Source: Nostoc parmelioides FACHB-3921 (GTDB taxonomy: Bacteria; Cyanobacteriota; Cyanobacteriia; Cyanobacteriales; Nostocaceae). From it: DNA of 64,000 nt. A program made the position numbers and the translations under genes. Positions 1 through 8,846 of the stretch are shown here, in pieces. The stretch lies in NCBI RefSeq assembly GCF_014696625.1, contig NZ_JACJQL010000009.1, positions 1-64,000 of the forward strand, read 5' to 3'. How positions within the stretch are numbered: position 1 is the first letter of the stretch; every line of letters starts with the position of its first letter. The notes below the pieces were generated by a model. That model was not told where the DNA came from, ran no database searches, and worked only from the letters and a program-made list of their open reading frames with translations.

Positions 1-2
1 CC

Positions 3-170
<168 letters not shown>

Positions 171-190
171 TTCTCAAGTCTTAATTCAAT

Positions 191-224
191 AAAAAAGCGT
201 CTCCTGAAAAGGGGGCGCTTTTTT
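191..224 (+). terminator. Rho-independent terminator of psbA
   Basis: A hairpin with arms aaaaaagcg(tctcc) and (ggggg)cgctttttt, including G-U pairs, starts 21 bases after the psbA stop and runs directly into a T-rich tract. Its position and shape are those of an intrinsic terminator. Confidence 0.85.
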
Positions 225-288
225 GCTTTTTGCAATTCAGGACTAAGGGAACACCAAAAAATCAATTATTCCAAATTGGCGGTTAGTA

Positions 289-347
289 GGGTGCGTCAGT
301 ATGAATAATTTCTTGTTACAGCTAGGTTTTTTTGCACTGACGCACCC
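289..347. repeat. Long-loop inverted repeat
   Basis: Perfect 12-bp arms gggtgcgtcagt (289-300) and actgacgcaccc (336-347) enclose a 35-base AT-rich loop. It lies between psbA and the convergent downstream gene. The arms resemble short palindromic repeats scattered in Nostoc genomes; it is too far from either stop to be an obvious terminator. Confidence 0.65.
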
Positions 348-409
348 TAAATTTTGGATATTTTTTTATCTGCAAATCCCTAAACTAAAGTTATTACTAC
401 AAACAATGG

Positions 410-1714
410 TTAGCAGATATCATCTGAATTCACCCATTCGTCATAAGATGAATCGTAACCTGTGTAGTGAATAAAATATTGATTTCCTTGGATCTTCTCA
501 ATGGTTGCAGTGTACCAGGTTTCTTCTTCGTCACTCCAACATTTAACCTTTTTACCCACTGCATATCCATTGGCATCAGATGAGGCATAATCAGTAGTGC
601 GAATGTCATCTTTGCCAACCCACTCATTATGGGATGAACCATAGCCAATGTAGTTTATAAAGAACTGGTCATCTTGAACCTTCTCAATTGTGGCTTGATA
701 CCAGTCTTCTTCTTCTTCATCCCAGACTTCTATTTTTTTGTTGATTGCATACTGGCTAGTATCTGATTTCACAGCAGATGAGGCATTTTGAATAGGCTGT
801 GCTGTCTCTTGTTTTATTTCTTCTTTAACTAAGGTATGGGCTTGCAAAATCAATCTGCGAGCTACTGATTGAATACCTGTATGCTCAAAGTAATTGGTAG
901 TTTGGTCTAGGAATGCAGCGACAAAATCTAAATTATCATCAGCAATTTGAATAAAACTACCAAGATGACTAGAAATAGATTGTGGGGTGATACCTGTCTT
1001 GGTGACTAAGTTATTCATCCAGCCTTGAACAGCATTGAAACCCTGATTGATAAAGCCTAGTTTATCGGTGGGATTATTTCCTGGTAAGGAGCTATTGACG
1101 GCTAAGAAAACAGGATTTTGAGTGATGCTGTTGGAGTCAGCACCGCTAATGATTCCCTGAATTTTGCTGAGGAAGTCGGGGCCTAATGGTAGGATGCCAT
1201 CTAGGCAAACTAGGGCTACCATGCGGATTAAAGAAGCATCTTGATAGTTGTTAGCCAGAGAATTGGCAAATTCTTGGGGGTTTGGCTGGGGAATACCGTT
1301 GAGTTTGCAAAAAACGATAATTTCGACTGCAATTTTCAGTACTAGGTCAATTGTTTGAGTGAGGTCGGCTTTGGGCGTAATGTTGCTTAAAAAAGATAGA
1401 AAGCCAATTTTCTCACCTACTTTATTAGCTAAAGCCGCAGTCGCCATTGCAGTGTCAGCTTTATCTATGGTTTGGTAAAGTTTGATGGCTGCTTGGTAGC
1501 CTTGTTGAGGATCATGATACAAAGAGGTGGCGCGATCGCGGATTCTTTGAATTACCTTAGCGTCAGTTTCTCCGGTAATCGCACGGATACTATTATCGAA
1601 ACCTACTAAATTCTGCCACTGGCCAGGGGCGACATAATCCAGCGCGTTGAGAACTTTGACGGTAATATTATCGTTCGGTAATTCATCAATCAACTGAATA
1701 ATGGATTTATCCAT
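410..1714 (-). CDS. Uncharacterised protein with two C-terminal Tudor/chromo-like domains
   Basis: 434 residues, no signal peptide or membrane segment. Residues about 1-310 are mostly helical and I recognise no family there. The last 110 residues hold two copies of a module of about 50 residues with the pattern W.EEEE.WY.A.IEK...FFI.Y.GYGSS.NEWV..DDI, joined by a short polar linker. The aromatic residues, the acidic loop and the EWV..DDI ending match Tudor-knot/chromo-barrel (MRG or agenet-like) folds, which in eukaryotes bind methylated histones or RNA. The copies are similar to each other (WYQATIEKVQ against WYTATIEKIQ), suggesting recent duplication. The ligand in a bacterium is unknown. 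Start ATG at 1714; the gene converges on psbA and is divergent from the malic enzyme. Confidence 0.8.
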   Translation of the reverse strand: MDKSIIQLIDELPNDNITVKVLNALDYVAPGQWQNLVGFDNSIRAITGETDAKVIQRIRDRATSLYHDPQQGYQAAIKLYQTIDKADTAMATAALANKVGEKIGFLSFLSNITPKADLTQTIDLVLKIAVEIIVFCKLNGIPQPNPQEFANSLANNYQDASLIRMVALVCLDGILPLGPDFLSKIQGIISGADSNSITQNPVFLAVNSSLPGNNPTDKLGFINQGFNAVQGWMNNLVTKTGITPQSISSHLGSFIQIADDNLDFVAAFLDQTTNYFEHTGIQSVARRLILQAHTLVKEEIKQETAQPIQNASSAVKSDTSQYAINKKIEVWDEEEEDWYQATIEKVQDDQFFINYIGYGSSHNEWVGKDDIRTTDYASSDANGYAVGKKVKCWSDEEETWYTATIEKIQGNQYFIHYTGYDSSYDEWVNSDDIC

Positions 1715-1727
1715 AAAGCAGACCTCA

Positions 1728-1834
1728 CAATCTTGGGAAATACTGACACAACAATTCAGATCAGCCGATGCAGATAACCTCTACCTGCTTCGCTTTCTAT
1801 TCACTGGACAGTATTCATAGAGTTCCCAAGATTG
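1728..1834. repeat. Separated 12-bp inverted repeat upstream of the Tudor-like gene
   Basis: The arms caatcttgggaa (1728-1739) and ttcccaagattg (1823-1834) are perfect complements 83 bases apart, in the 334-bp divergent spacer between the Tudor-like gene and the malic enzyme. The first arm lies just upstream of the minus-strand start codon, so it could be part of its leader or an operator. No other feature stands out in this spacer. Confidence 0.5.
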
Positions 1835-2048
1835 AGAAAAAAGTAACTTTAACACGTTAGCGAGGGTCTAGAGTGTTAGAATTCATCAGTTTCATGCTTA
1901 TCCTGCAAGGGAAAAGAATCTGCCTTTAGCCCTGGGAGAAAGTCTTAATTTATCCTGCAAATAATTTGGGTGTGTAGGTTTTATCGTAAAAATGGAATTT
2001 ACTGTAACAATTCAATATAAAATCTAAAATCTAAAATCCCCAATTAAG

Positions 2049-3440
2049 ATGGCAGACTTAACTCCTAATTCCAGTTTTAGTGTTACTCTCCGGTTACAGA
2101 TTCCCAATCGTGTGGGAATGCTAGCATCTGTTACTCAGGCGATCGCATCTAGTGGTGGTAATCTCGGTCAAATCGATTTAATCGAGCAAACGCGCCAAGT
2201 TTCTCTCCGTGACTTAACTGTTGATGCTGCTAGTACTGAACACGCAGAAACTATTGTGCAAGCAGTCAAAGCCATACCAGATATTAAGTTAGTCAGCGTT
2301 TACGATCGCACCTTTAATTTACATCGTGGCGGCAAAATCAGCATCACCAGCCGGATTCCTCTCAAGAGTGTCTCCGACCTAGCAATGGCTTATACCCCTG
2401 GTGTAGGTCGGGTTTGTACGGCGATCGCTCAAGACCCATCGCAAGTATACAATTTAACTATCAAACAAAATACTGTCGCCATTGTCACTGATGGTAGTGC
2501 AGTTTTGGGGTTGGGTAATCTTGGCCCCCATGCAGCTTTACCAGTAATGGAAGGTAAAGCCATGTTATTTAAGGAATTCGCCGGACTTGATGCTTTTCCT
2601 ATTTGCTTGGCTACCCAAGATACAGAAGAGATTATCCAAGCAGTCAAAAATATTGCCCCGGTTTTTGGCGGTGTGAATTTAGAGGATATCGCCGCACCCC
2701 GTTGTTTTGAAATTGAGCAGAGATTGCGACAGGAATTAGATATTCCCGTTTTTCACGATGACCAACATGGTACAGCAATTGTCACTTTGGCAGCTTTATT
2801 TAACTCCTTGAAACTGGTGCAGAAGTCAATCACTGATATCCGCATTGTGATTAATGGTGCTGGTGCGGCTGGCGTGGCGATCGCTCGGTTACTGCGGAAA
2901 GCTGGGGCAGAAAAAATCTGGATGTGCGACTCTAAAGGCATTATCTCCACCACTCGCACCGACCTCAATGAAGAAAAACAAGAGTTTGCTGTCAAAGCTC
3001 AGGGTACACTAGCCGGTGCAGTCCAAGGGGCAGATGTATTTATTGGTGTGAGTGCGCCTGGAGTCTTAACACCAGAAATGGTCAAGTCTATGGCTAAAGA
3101 CCCGATTGTCTTTGCTATGGCTAATCCCATACCCGAAATTCAGCCGGAATTAATTAGCAAAGATGTAGCTGTCATTGCTACTGGTCGCAGTGACTACCCC
3201 AACCAAATTAATAATGTGTTAGCCTTTCCTGGGGTGTTCCGTGGGGCGTTGGATTGTCGCGCGCAAACAATTACCACCACCATGTATTTAGAAGCAGCCA
3301 GTGCGATCGCTTCTTTGGTTAATCCCTCAGACTTGAATCGGGAACATATTATTCCCTCCGTCTTTGATGAACGTGTCGTTACCGCCGTCGCTGCTGCTGT
3401 ACAACGTGCAGCGCGAGAAGAGGGGATTGCACGGGGTTAA
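2049..3440 (+). CDS. Malic enzyme with N-terminal ACT domain
   Basis: Oxidative decarboxylation of malate to pyruvate and CO2, with NAD(P) as cofactor (cytosolic, C4/anaplerotic metabolism). The 463-residue protein begins with a regulatory ACT domain (about residues 8-85, starting SVTLRLQIPNRVGMLASVTQAI) and continues into the malic enzyme core: YTPGVGRVC, the GPHAALPVMEGKA segment, the divalent-metal site around VFHDDQHGTAIV and the Rossmann motif INGAGAAGVAI. ACT domains usually sense small ligands such as amino acids; the effector here is not known. Start ATG at 2049 gives a full-length protein; a hairpin follows the stop. Cofactor preference cannot be read safely from the sequence. Confidence 0.93.
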   Translation: MADLTPNSSFSVTLRLQIPNRVGMLASVTQAIASSGGNLGQIDLIEQTRQVSLRDLTVDAASTEHAETIVQAVKAIPDIKLVSVYDRTFNLHRGGKISITSRIPLKSVSDLAMAYTPGVGRVCTAIAQDPSQVYNLTIKQNTVAIVTDGSAVLGLGNLGPHAALPVMEGKAMLFKEFAGLDAFPICLATQDTEEIIQAVKNIAPVFGGVNLEDIAAPRCFEIEQRLRQELDIPVFHDDQHGTAIVTLAALFNSLKLVQKSITDIRIVINGAGAAGVAIARLLRKAGAEKIWMCDSKGIISTTRTDLNEEKQEFAVKAQGTLAGAVQGADVFIGVSAPGVLTPEMVKSMAKDPIVFAMANPIPEIQPELISKDVAVIATGRSDYPNQINNVLAFPGVFRGALDCRAQTITTTMYLEAASAIASLVNPSDLNREHIIPSVFDERVVTAVAAAVQRAAREEGIARG

Positions 3441-3488
3441 TTAACACTTCGACTAGGTTCGGTGTTAACTTTAAAAGTTCTTTTGATT

Positions 3489-3520
3489 AAGGATGGGCGA
3501 TTCGTCCATCCTTTATATTT
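3489..3520 (+). terminator. Probable terminator after malic enzyme
   Basis: Arms aaggatgg and ccatcctt close a small loop (gcgattcgt) and are followed by a T/A-rich stretch, about 50 bases after the malic enzyme stop. The T tract is interrupted by A residues, so termination efficiency is uncertain. Confidence 0.55.
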
Positions 3521-3569
3521 TAATGGGTTCAGTTAAAGGTAGAAATCAAAATTAAAGTAGGTTAATTTG

Positions 3570-3866
3570 GGACTCGTTGGAGTTCCAATGCTCATTCACG
3601 AGTCTTAAACACTCGTCAACCAAGTTCTAACACTCATTCACGAGTCTCAAATACTCGTCCACGAGTCTCGAATACTCGTCCACGAGTCTTAAACACTCGT
3701 CCATGAGTCTTAAACACTCGTCAAGCAAGTTCCAACACTCGTCCATGAGTCTTAAACACTCGTCAACCAAGTTACAACACTCGTCCACGAGTCTCAAACA
3801 CTTGTCCACGAGTCTTAAACACTCGTCCACGAGTCTTAAACACTCGTCAACCAAGTTCTAACACTC
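3570..3866. repeat. 21-bp tandem array (about 14 units)
   Basis: The stretch is built from 21-bp units of the form ctcgtccacgagtcttaaac(a). Units fall into two types: palindromic ones with actcgt-cc-acgagt and non-palindromic ones with ctcgtcaaccaagttctaac. Full units run from 3591 to 3863 with degenerate edges. Because 21 is a multiple of three and no unit carries a stop on the minus strand, that strand reads as heptads of the form VDECLRL; I see no ribosome binding site for it and do not call it a gene. The array ends about 80 bases before the PhoD-like gene. Confidence 0.9.
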
Positions 3867-3947
3867 ATGAATTAGTTTTAAATTATAGGACTTATACTAT
3901 TTCACCTGAATTATCCAAACAATTTCTCAAACCTGTAACTTTTGGTC

Positions 3948-6263
3948 ATGAATAACCAAGCTGGGGACTTTTTCGAGGAACTACCGTTAATTTTAGCGGG
4001 GCCATTGCTACAACATACTGAGGCAAAATCAGTCACCGTACTAGTTGTACTCCAACAATCTTGTCAGGTAGAACTCAAAGTTTACGCAACAACAAATAAT
4101 GGTGAAAGGTTAGGAAATTGTTTATTAGAAGGACAACGCTTGACTGTAGCTTTGGGCAAGTATCTGCACATTGTAGCGATTACAGCCGTGTCTCCTGTGG
4201 GGGCTAGTTTAACTAATGAGTGCATTTATGCTTATGACCTCCAGTTCACCTGTGCTGATCAAACTTTGCTGAATCTAGAACAAGCATTATCTTCAAATCG
4301 CTTTCCTCAAGTCAGTATTAGCTACTTTGAGCATCAAAAACCTACTTTTGTGCTTCCTCCAGATTCCTTGGCAGATTTGCATATTATCCATGCTTCTTGT
4401 CGCAAACCCCACGGACACGGAATAGATGCCTTACCCTTACTCGATGCTCTCATAGCATTAGCCGCCAACCAACCCCGTAGCCGTCCTCATCAGTTATTCC
4501 TCACAGGTGATCAAATCTATGGTGACGATGTGGCAGATCCATTTTTATGGGTCGCCAGTCATCTTGGCGATTCTCTGCTTGGTTGGGAAGAAAAACTTCC
4601 TGTAGGTCAAGGTTATCGCACTCCCAAGGAACTAGCCCCAGGAGAACGGGCGGAAGTGGCGACAGAAGAAGCCAAATTGACGGCAGGATTACATAATAAA
4701 TCAGAGAAAGTTTCCAGTCATTTGTTCAGTTTGGGGGAATATTACGCCGCTTATTTACTGGCTTGGTCGCCTGTGTGCTGGCCGGAGGCCTTTCCCCCAG
4801 GAAAATGGGTAACAAGCGATCGCCAAGCCCTGAAAATGTGGGATCAATCGGTGGCTGATTTACGACAATTAATTTATACACTGGGACGGGTGCGGCGGGC
4901 GCTGGCGAATATTCCCATGTACACCATCTTTGATGACCATGATGTCAGCGACGATTGGAACTTAAATCAAGCATGGTGTTTGCGGGTTTTGGGTAATCCT
5001 CTGGGACGGCGGACTGTACAAAATGCTTTGTTAGCATACAGCGTCTTTCAAGCTTGGGGAAATACACCAGAACAATTTACATCTGGTCAATCTGGGGAAA
5101 AATTACTGGCGGCGGCGGAAAATTGGTCAGCATCAGCCGGGAAGGATATGGAAGCTGATCAGGCGATCGCTCGTTATCTAGGGATGCCAAGCTGTAACCC
5201 CAACACAGGACTACCAAATTTTGTTTTAGAAGATGGCGTATTTATCTTAGAACGCCACCCCGAAACACTAACTTGGAACTACACAATCACCAGCAATTGC
5301 CATGAAGTCATAGTATTAGACACACGCACATGGCGGGGCTACCCAGCCGACAAAAAACCAATCGCCCCACCGATGCTGCTATCTCCCGGAGCGATGAAGC
5401 AACAACTACTACAACCATTACAAAAAAATGCAGATCACCAAAATCTCACTACCTTCGTGATTGCACCTACCAATGTATTTGGATTGCAAGTTATTGATTG
5501 GATTCATCATTGGCAGTTAAAGCGCGAAAAAGTCTTTTCTACAGATGTGGGAGATTCTTGGAACATTCATTTTGAAGCTTTGGCAAAACTCCTGACAACT
5601 TTATGTGAGCAACGTCAAAAAGTCATCATTCTTTCCGGTGATATTCATTACAGTTGTGCCGCCCGCTTCTCTTATGGAGCAATTCCCCATTCACCACAGC
5701 AATCTGTCATAGTCCAGTTAACCGCCAGTGCTTTGAAAAATGAAGAGACCCTGACTAAAATAATCCATACACGCCTCAAACAATGGCTATTGCCAGAAAA
5801 AATTCGCCGTTGGCTGGGCTGGAATCAACCACCCAATATGCTGGAAGTTACCACAAAGCGGCTACACCGTCGCCAAGCACTAACTAATCCTGATTGGCAT
5901 TGTGTACTGGAGTGGATACCGCGACAGCCCACCCAGAATTTTTATCGCCGATTGGATATGTCTACTTTTGTTACCCCCAGAAACCGCCAAAATTCACGCT
6001 GGCAATGGTTACAAACCTTGAAAATTTGGCAATCTCCTTGGTTTCAAGATGGGCGAGAAGTAGTTGGGTTGAACAATTTAGCATTAGTTCACTTTGAGCT
6101 ATCAGATAACACTAATTCTTATCAAGTCATTCAGGATACTTATTGGTTTTCTTCTACATCATCAACTCAAATTGTTTACAGCCGTTTCGCTACTAATTTG
6201 CAACCAAATCAGTACTTGTTAAATGAATTTTTAATTGTAGGGAGTCAATCAATTGACGATTAA
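3948..6263 (+). CDS. PhoD-like metallophosphatase
   Basis: 771-residue metal-dependent phosphoesterase of the PhoD-like superfamily (phosphomonoester or diester hydrolysis). The metal ligands are spread as expected: a first block with HASCRKPHG then FLTGDQIYGDDVADPF, a central FDDHDVSDDWN block, and a late ILSGDIHYSCAARFS block. The first about 140 residues form an extra N-terminal beta-rich segment, as is common in PhoD-like proteins. I see no convincing signal peptide, so it may be cytoplasmic, unlike classical Tat-exported PhoD. ATG at 3948 is preferred; a TTG two codons upstream is possible. The gene stands alone, preceded by the 21-bp array. Substrate unknown. Confidence 0.85.
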   Translation: MNNQAGDFFEELPLILAGPLLQHTEAKSVTVLVVLQQSCQVELKVYATTNNGERLGNCLLEGQRLTVALGKYLHIVAITAVSPVGASLTNECIYAYDLQFTCADQTLLNLEQALSSNRFPQVSISYFEHQKPTFVLPPDSLADLHIIHASCRKPHGHGIDALPLLDALIALAANQPRSRPHQLFLTGDQIYGDDVADPFLWVASHLGDSLLGWEEKLPVGQGYRTPKELAPGERAEVATEEAKLTAGLHNKSEKVSSHLFSLGEYYAAYLLAWSPVCWPEAFPPGKWVTSDRQALKMWDQSVADLRQLIYTLGRVRRALANIPMYTIFDDHDVSDDWNLNQAWCLRVLGNPLGRRTVQNALLAYSVFQAWGNTPEQFTSGQSGEKLLAAAENWSASAGKDMEADQAIARYLGMPSCNPNTGLPNFVLEDGVFILERHPETLTWNYTITSNCHEVIVLDTRTWRGYPADKKPIAPPMLLSPGAMKQQLLQPLQKNADHQNLTTFVIAPTNVFGLQVIDWIHHWQLKREKVFSTDVGDSWNIHFEALAKLLTTLCEQRQKVIILSGDIHYSCAARFSYGAIPHSPQQSVIVQLTASALKNEETLTKIIHTRLKQWLLPEKIRRWLGWNQPPNMLEVTTKRLHRRQALTNPDWHCVLEWIPRQPTQNFYRRLDMSTFVTPRNRQNSRWQWLQTLKIWQSPWFQDGREVVGLNNLALVHFELSDNTNSYQVIQDTYWFSSTSSTQIVYSRFATNLQPNQYLLNEFLIVGSQSIDD

Positions 6264-6390
6264 AAGTAGCCGACTGCTTGTCTAACACTTACACAATCCA
6301 AATGGAAAGAAATTTGGTGTGGGCAAAATGCCCACCCATGTTGTGTAAGGTAGATTTGGAACTCCTGATTAACGCGAGTTCGACGAATAA

Positions 6391-6690
6391 AAAAACCCCT
6401 CTCCAAACCTCTCCCCTGCAAGGAGCTACGGTGTACACACATCTTTTTGCTGGATGCAAAATGTCGTTCGATCCCCCTAAATCCCCCTTAAAAAGGGGGA
6501 CTTTGATTCTTGTTCCCCCTTTTTTAAGGGGGGCTAGGGGGGATCAAAACGTTATGGGGCTAGGTTATTAGACTTGTGTGTACACCATAGCCTGCAAGGA
6601 GAGAGGCTTTAAAATACCATTTTTCCTTGATATGTTATCTCTTTACGCCCCTCTCCGCGTCGGAGAGGGGCTGGGGGAGAGGTCAAAAAA
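6391..6690. repeat. Cluster of dispersed Nostoc-type repeats
   Basis: The 448-bp spacer 6264-6711 has no convincing gene. It holds cctctcc-rich repeats (6397-6417 and 6601-6690, the latter a hairpin with cccctctccg / cggagagggg) that appear to be one element split by a 165-bp insertion, annotated separately. Small open frames here run through the repeats and show no protein character. Confidence 0.7.
6426..6590. mobile_element. 165-bp MITE-like insertion with 16-bp inverted ends
   Basis: The ends ctacggtgtacacaca (6426-6441) and tgtgtgtacaccatag (6575-6590) are inverted repeats with one mismatch. Immediately outside both ends stands the same 11-mer cctgcaaggag (6415-6425 and 6591-6601), as expected for a target-site duplication. 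The interior (6470-6545) is a near-palindrome of gatccccctaaatccccc type with a ccccc/ggggg core and codes for nothing. The flanks rejoin into a continuous cctctcccctgcaaggagagagg repeat once the element is removed. Confidence 0.8.
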
Positions 6691-6711
6691 GACTTATCGA
6701 ATTCACGTTGA

Positions 6712-7203
6712 TTAACGCGATCGCCCTGATGGATTAGCTCGTTGCTGCTGGTAAAATCCTATAACCTTCTGGACATAAGCAGCAGTGAAACCAGTATTGC
6801 AGCCTGTATATGCCCCAGTCATCCACCAACAAGCCACACCACGTACAGACGCAGTTTCATTGTTTCGAGTAGCACTGAATTGATTATTTAACTCACGGCG
6901 AGTAATACAAGAAACTACCTCACGCGCTAACGCAGGGTTATTGTCAAATTGTGTGGGTGTAACTTCTTTTTTCAGACAATATTTTGACCAACCTTTGAGA
7001 GTTTCCGGCTTAACTTGCCAAGCACTATAAAGTCCATCGTTGGCTTTACCAGTTTGTGGTGCAGCTTGTCTTAATGCTTCCACCAGTGCAGCAACTTGAA
7101 CATCAGTAGGTTGTTGTTGCTGTGCTTGAGCATACAAGGGAGAAAATCCGCAGCCAATGACGACTCCACTCACAAGTAGCGATCGCAAAAGGTAATCTCT
7201 CAT
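6712..7203 (-). CDS. Small secreted protein of unknown function
   Basis: 163 residues. A clear signal peptide occupies residues 1 to about 27 (MRDYLLRSLLVSGVVIGCGFS, then AQAQ as a likely cleavage site). The mature part is alpha-helical and has four cysteines (in YCLKK, SCITRR, ACWW and GCNTG), probably forming disulfides in the periplasm. A WW pair lies in VACWWMTGAYTGC. I do not recognise the family. The gene lies alone with its stop in the repeat cluster; upstream is a 128-bp repeat element. Confidence 0.75.
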   Translation of the reverse strand: MRDYLLRSLLVSGVVIGCGFSPLYAQAQQQQPTDVQVAALVEALRQAAPQTGKANDGLYSAWQVKPETLKGWSKYCLKKEVTPTQFDNNPALAREVVSCITRRELNNQFSATRNNETASVRGVACWWMTGAYTGCNTGFTAAYVQKVIGFYQQQRANPSGRSR

Positions 7204-7276
7204 ATCTCAATCAACCTGACAACATCTACTAAATAGTAATAGATGAAAGTAAGCAACAGAGCAAGAACATCCGATT

Positions 7277-7404
7277 TAAGGTAATGCGCGCTAAAAAAGC
7301 ATAACTACGAATAAGGGCTGTTGACCGTTGACTGTTAACGGTTGACTGTTAACGGTCAACAGCCTTCACGATGAGATTATGCAACTTAAAAGCACAATAG
7401 CTTA
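7277..7404. repeat. Dispersed element, copy 1 (inverted orientation)
   Basis: Ends taaggta (7277) and tagctta (7404) flank a core of alternating gttgactgttaacggttgac words that folds on itself (gggctgtt / aacagcc). The outer segments atgcgcgctaaaaaagcataacta and gcaacttaaaagcac match, as reverse complement, the copies at 25798-25924 and 61310-61422. It sits between the secreted protein and the first L,D-transpeptidase and has no coding frame. Confidence 0.75.
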
Positions 7405-7411
7405 TTACTCT

Positions 7412-7927
7412 TCATCGCCGGACTATTACCAATGTCCCTGGCGTTGTCCAATTGTATAACTTACGTGCCAACTTGACTGGTAAATTTACGCAACCGTGAC
7501 TGACTGGAGTCCCAAAACGGTTATGCCAGTAAGCACCGTGAATAGCATAACCTTGATGGAAATACATGGCATAAGGAACATTAGGAATGTCATAGCCAGG
7601 CCCTCGCATCCGATTAGTGCGATATTTGGAATTAATCTTAAATTGACCTACAGGTGTAGGAGTGGAGCGCTTACCTGTGGAAATTCGGAAAGAATACACC
7701 AGTTTTTTACCTTCCCACGCAAATAAGCGTTGATCTGATAAATCGATTTCAATTTTCCGAGGTTGAGTAATACTGTTCTGCTCAACTACGGCGGTTCTAT
7801 ATATCCCAGAAGTGGGGTCAGCTGTCGTGGGTAGCAACCCAGAAAGCAAAACCACCATCATAACTATCGCACCTGTCAACAAATTTCCTGAGCGACGTAT
7901 CCAAATATTAAGAATCCAGCTTTGCAT
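7412..7927 (-). CDS. L,D-transpeptidase (YkuD domain), SHGC type
   Basis: 171 residues. YkuD-fold enzymes cross-link or remodel peptidoglycan through a catalytic cysteine outside the cytoplasmic membrane. An N-terminal hydrophobic segment (about residues 15-35) serves as signal peptide or anchor. The domain starts at about residue 57 (RKIEIDLSDQRLFAWEG) and holds the family motif: His130 in AIHGAYWH, then Ser143-His144-Gly145-Cys146 in PVSHGCVNLP, with Cys146 as nucleophile. It is one of the shortest versions, with no extra binding domain. A paralogue lies 2 kb downstream at 9952-10464. Confidence 0.93.
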   Translation of the reverse strand: MQSWILNIWIRRSGNLLTGAIVMMVVLLSGLLPTTADPTSGIYRTAVVEQNSITQPRKIEIDLSDQRLFAWEGKKLVYSFRISTGKRSTPTPVGQFKINSKYRTNRMRGPGYDIPNVPYAMYFHQGYAIHGAYWHNRFGTPVSHGCVNLPVKLARKLYNWTTPGTLVIVRR

Positions 7928-8846
7928 ATCCCATCACCTTCTTGATTATGCAAACATCATCAATTCCTAGATTTTGAAGTTCCCAATATCCAAGATTCAT
8001 CACAAAAATCTTGGCATTTTGTAGCGATTGTACTTCTAGGAGCTTTTGAATTAAAGTTTAACGAAAGTCTGGATTTACGCTAATTCCCTTGAGGCAGATT
8101 CTGAGATTTTCCTCTTCTATAATTTATTTCATATTCAACAATGCACATTCCGGAAATTTACAGTAGACACTTTTTATAAAATAAATATAATTATCTTGCT
8201 TTGTAGACATTTTTAGAGATTATTTTCCTCAAAAGCTGAGACTGATAGTTATTTGAGAATAAACTTGTATTGATGAGCTAGCAATGAGCAGCGATCGCTC
8301 AGAGATTATTTATCTGCGTTTACTCACATTCCAAATCTGTTGCATCATTTCAGTCATAGATTGGGTTGAGCGTAGCACCACCAAACATATATCGGGGTAT
8401 TGGGTTACGCAAATACTTGACCCAGCCTACATTTTAGGCTTGTCACTTTCATAGTCGTAACACACCCTAATTAAAATTTACTTTATAGATTGCCTCTTAA
8501 CTAACAACCAGTAAGTTAACGGTTGACAAAAAATAAACATCTCACCTTTTAATGAAGATTTTATTTAGTGAAAAAACATTGGTAATAATACTAATTATCT
8601 ATATATTCATCATGTAAAGATGGGCGCAACTTGTACGGAAAATACAGTCATATTTTCATCTAGTAATAAGTTTAAGTTTGGTTTTCTAAAAATATGATGA
8701 AGCAAGAGAATAATCGATTACTAACATTGGAAATTTCTATTAAAATTCAAACTATGACGGGGCGTAAAACTGTTTAGTAGAACATTTTTTAACTAAACTC
8801 CTCGAATAGCAATACCAATTTCTGGAGATGTAAATTCTAGCCACAT
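7928..8846. other. Long AT-rich spacer with no gene seen
   Basis: 919 bases between the divergent L,D-transpeptidase and the Gln-rich PEP-CTERM gene. It contains one HIP1 octamer (gcgatcgc near 8291) and a fragment resembling a dispersed repeat (ttgggttgagcgtagc near 8361). No reading frame with coding character, RNA gene or clear terminator was seen. The length suggests a long leader for the PEP-CTERM gene. Confidence 0.6.

Noticed and set aside
3627..3854. 75-residue minus-strand frame of VDECLRL heptads
   Set aside because: It is produced by the 21-bp array, which lacks stops in that frame; there is no ribosome binding site or start context, so it is listed only as a repeat.
3570..3866. 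21-bp array as a CRISPR
   Set aside because: The units are contiguous tandem repeats without unique spacers, and no cas gene is in the window.
6278..6571. 97-residue plus-strand frame
   Set aside because: It runs through the MITE-like insertion and the gatccccc palindrome, with no protein-like composition.
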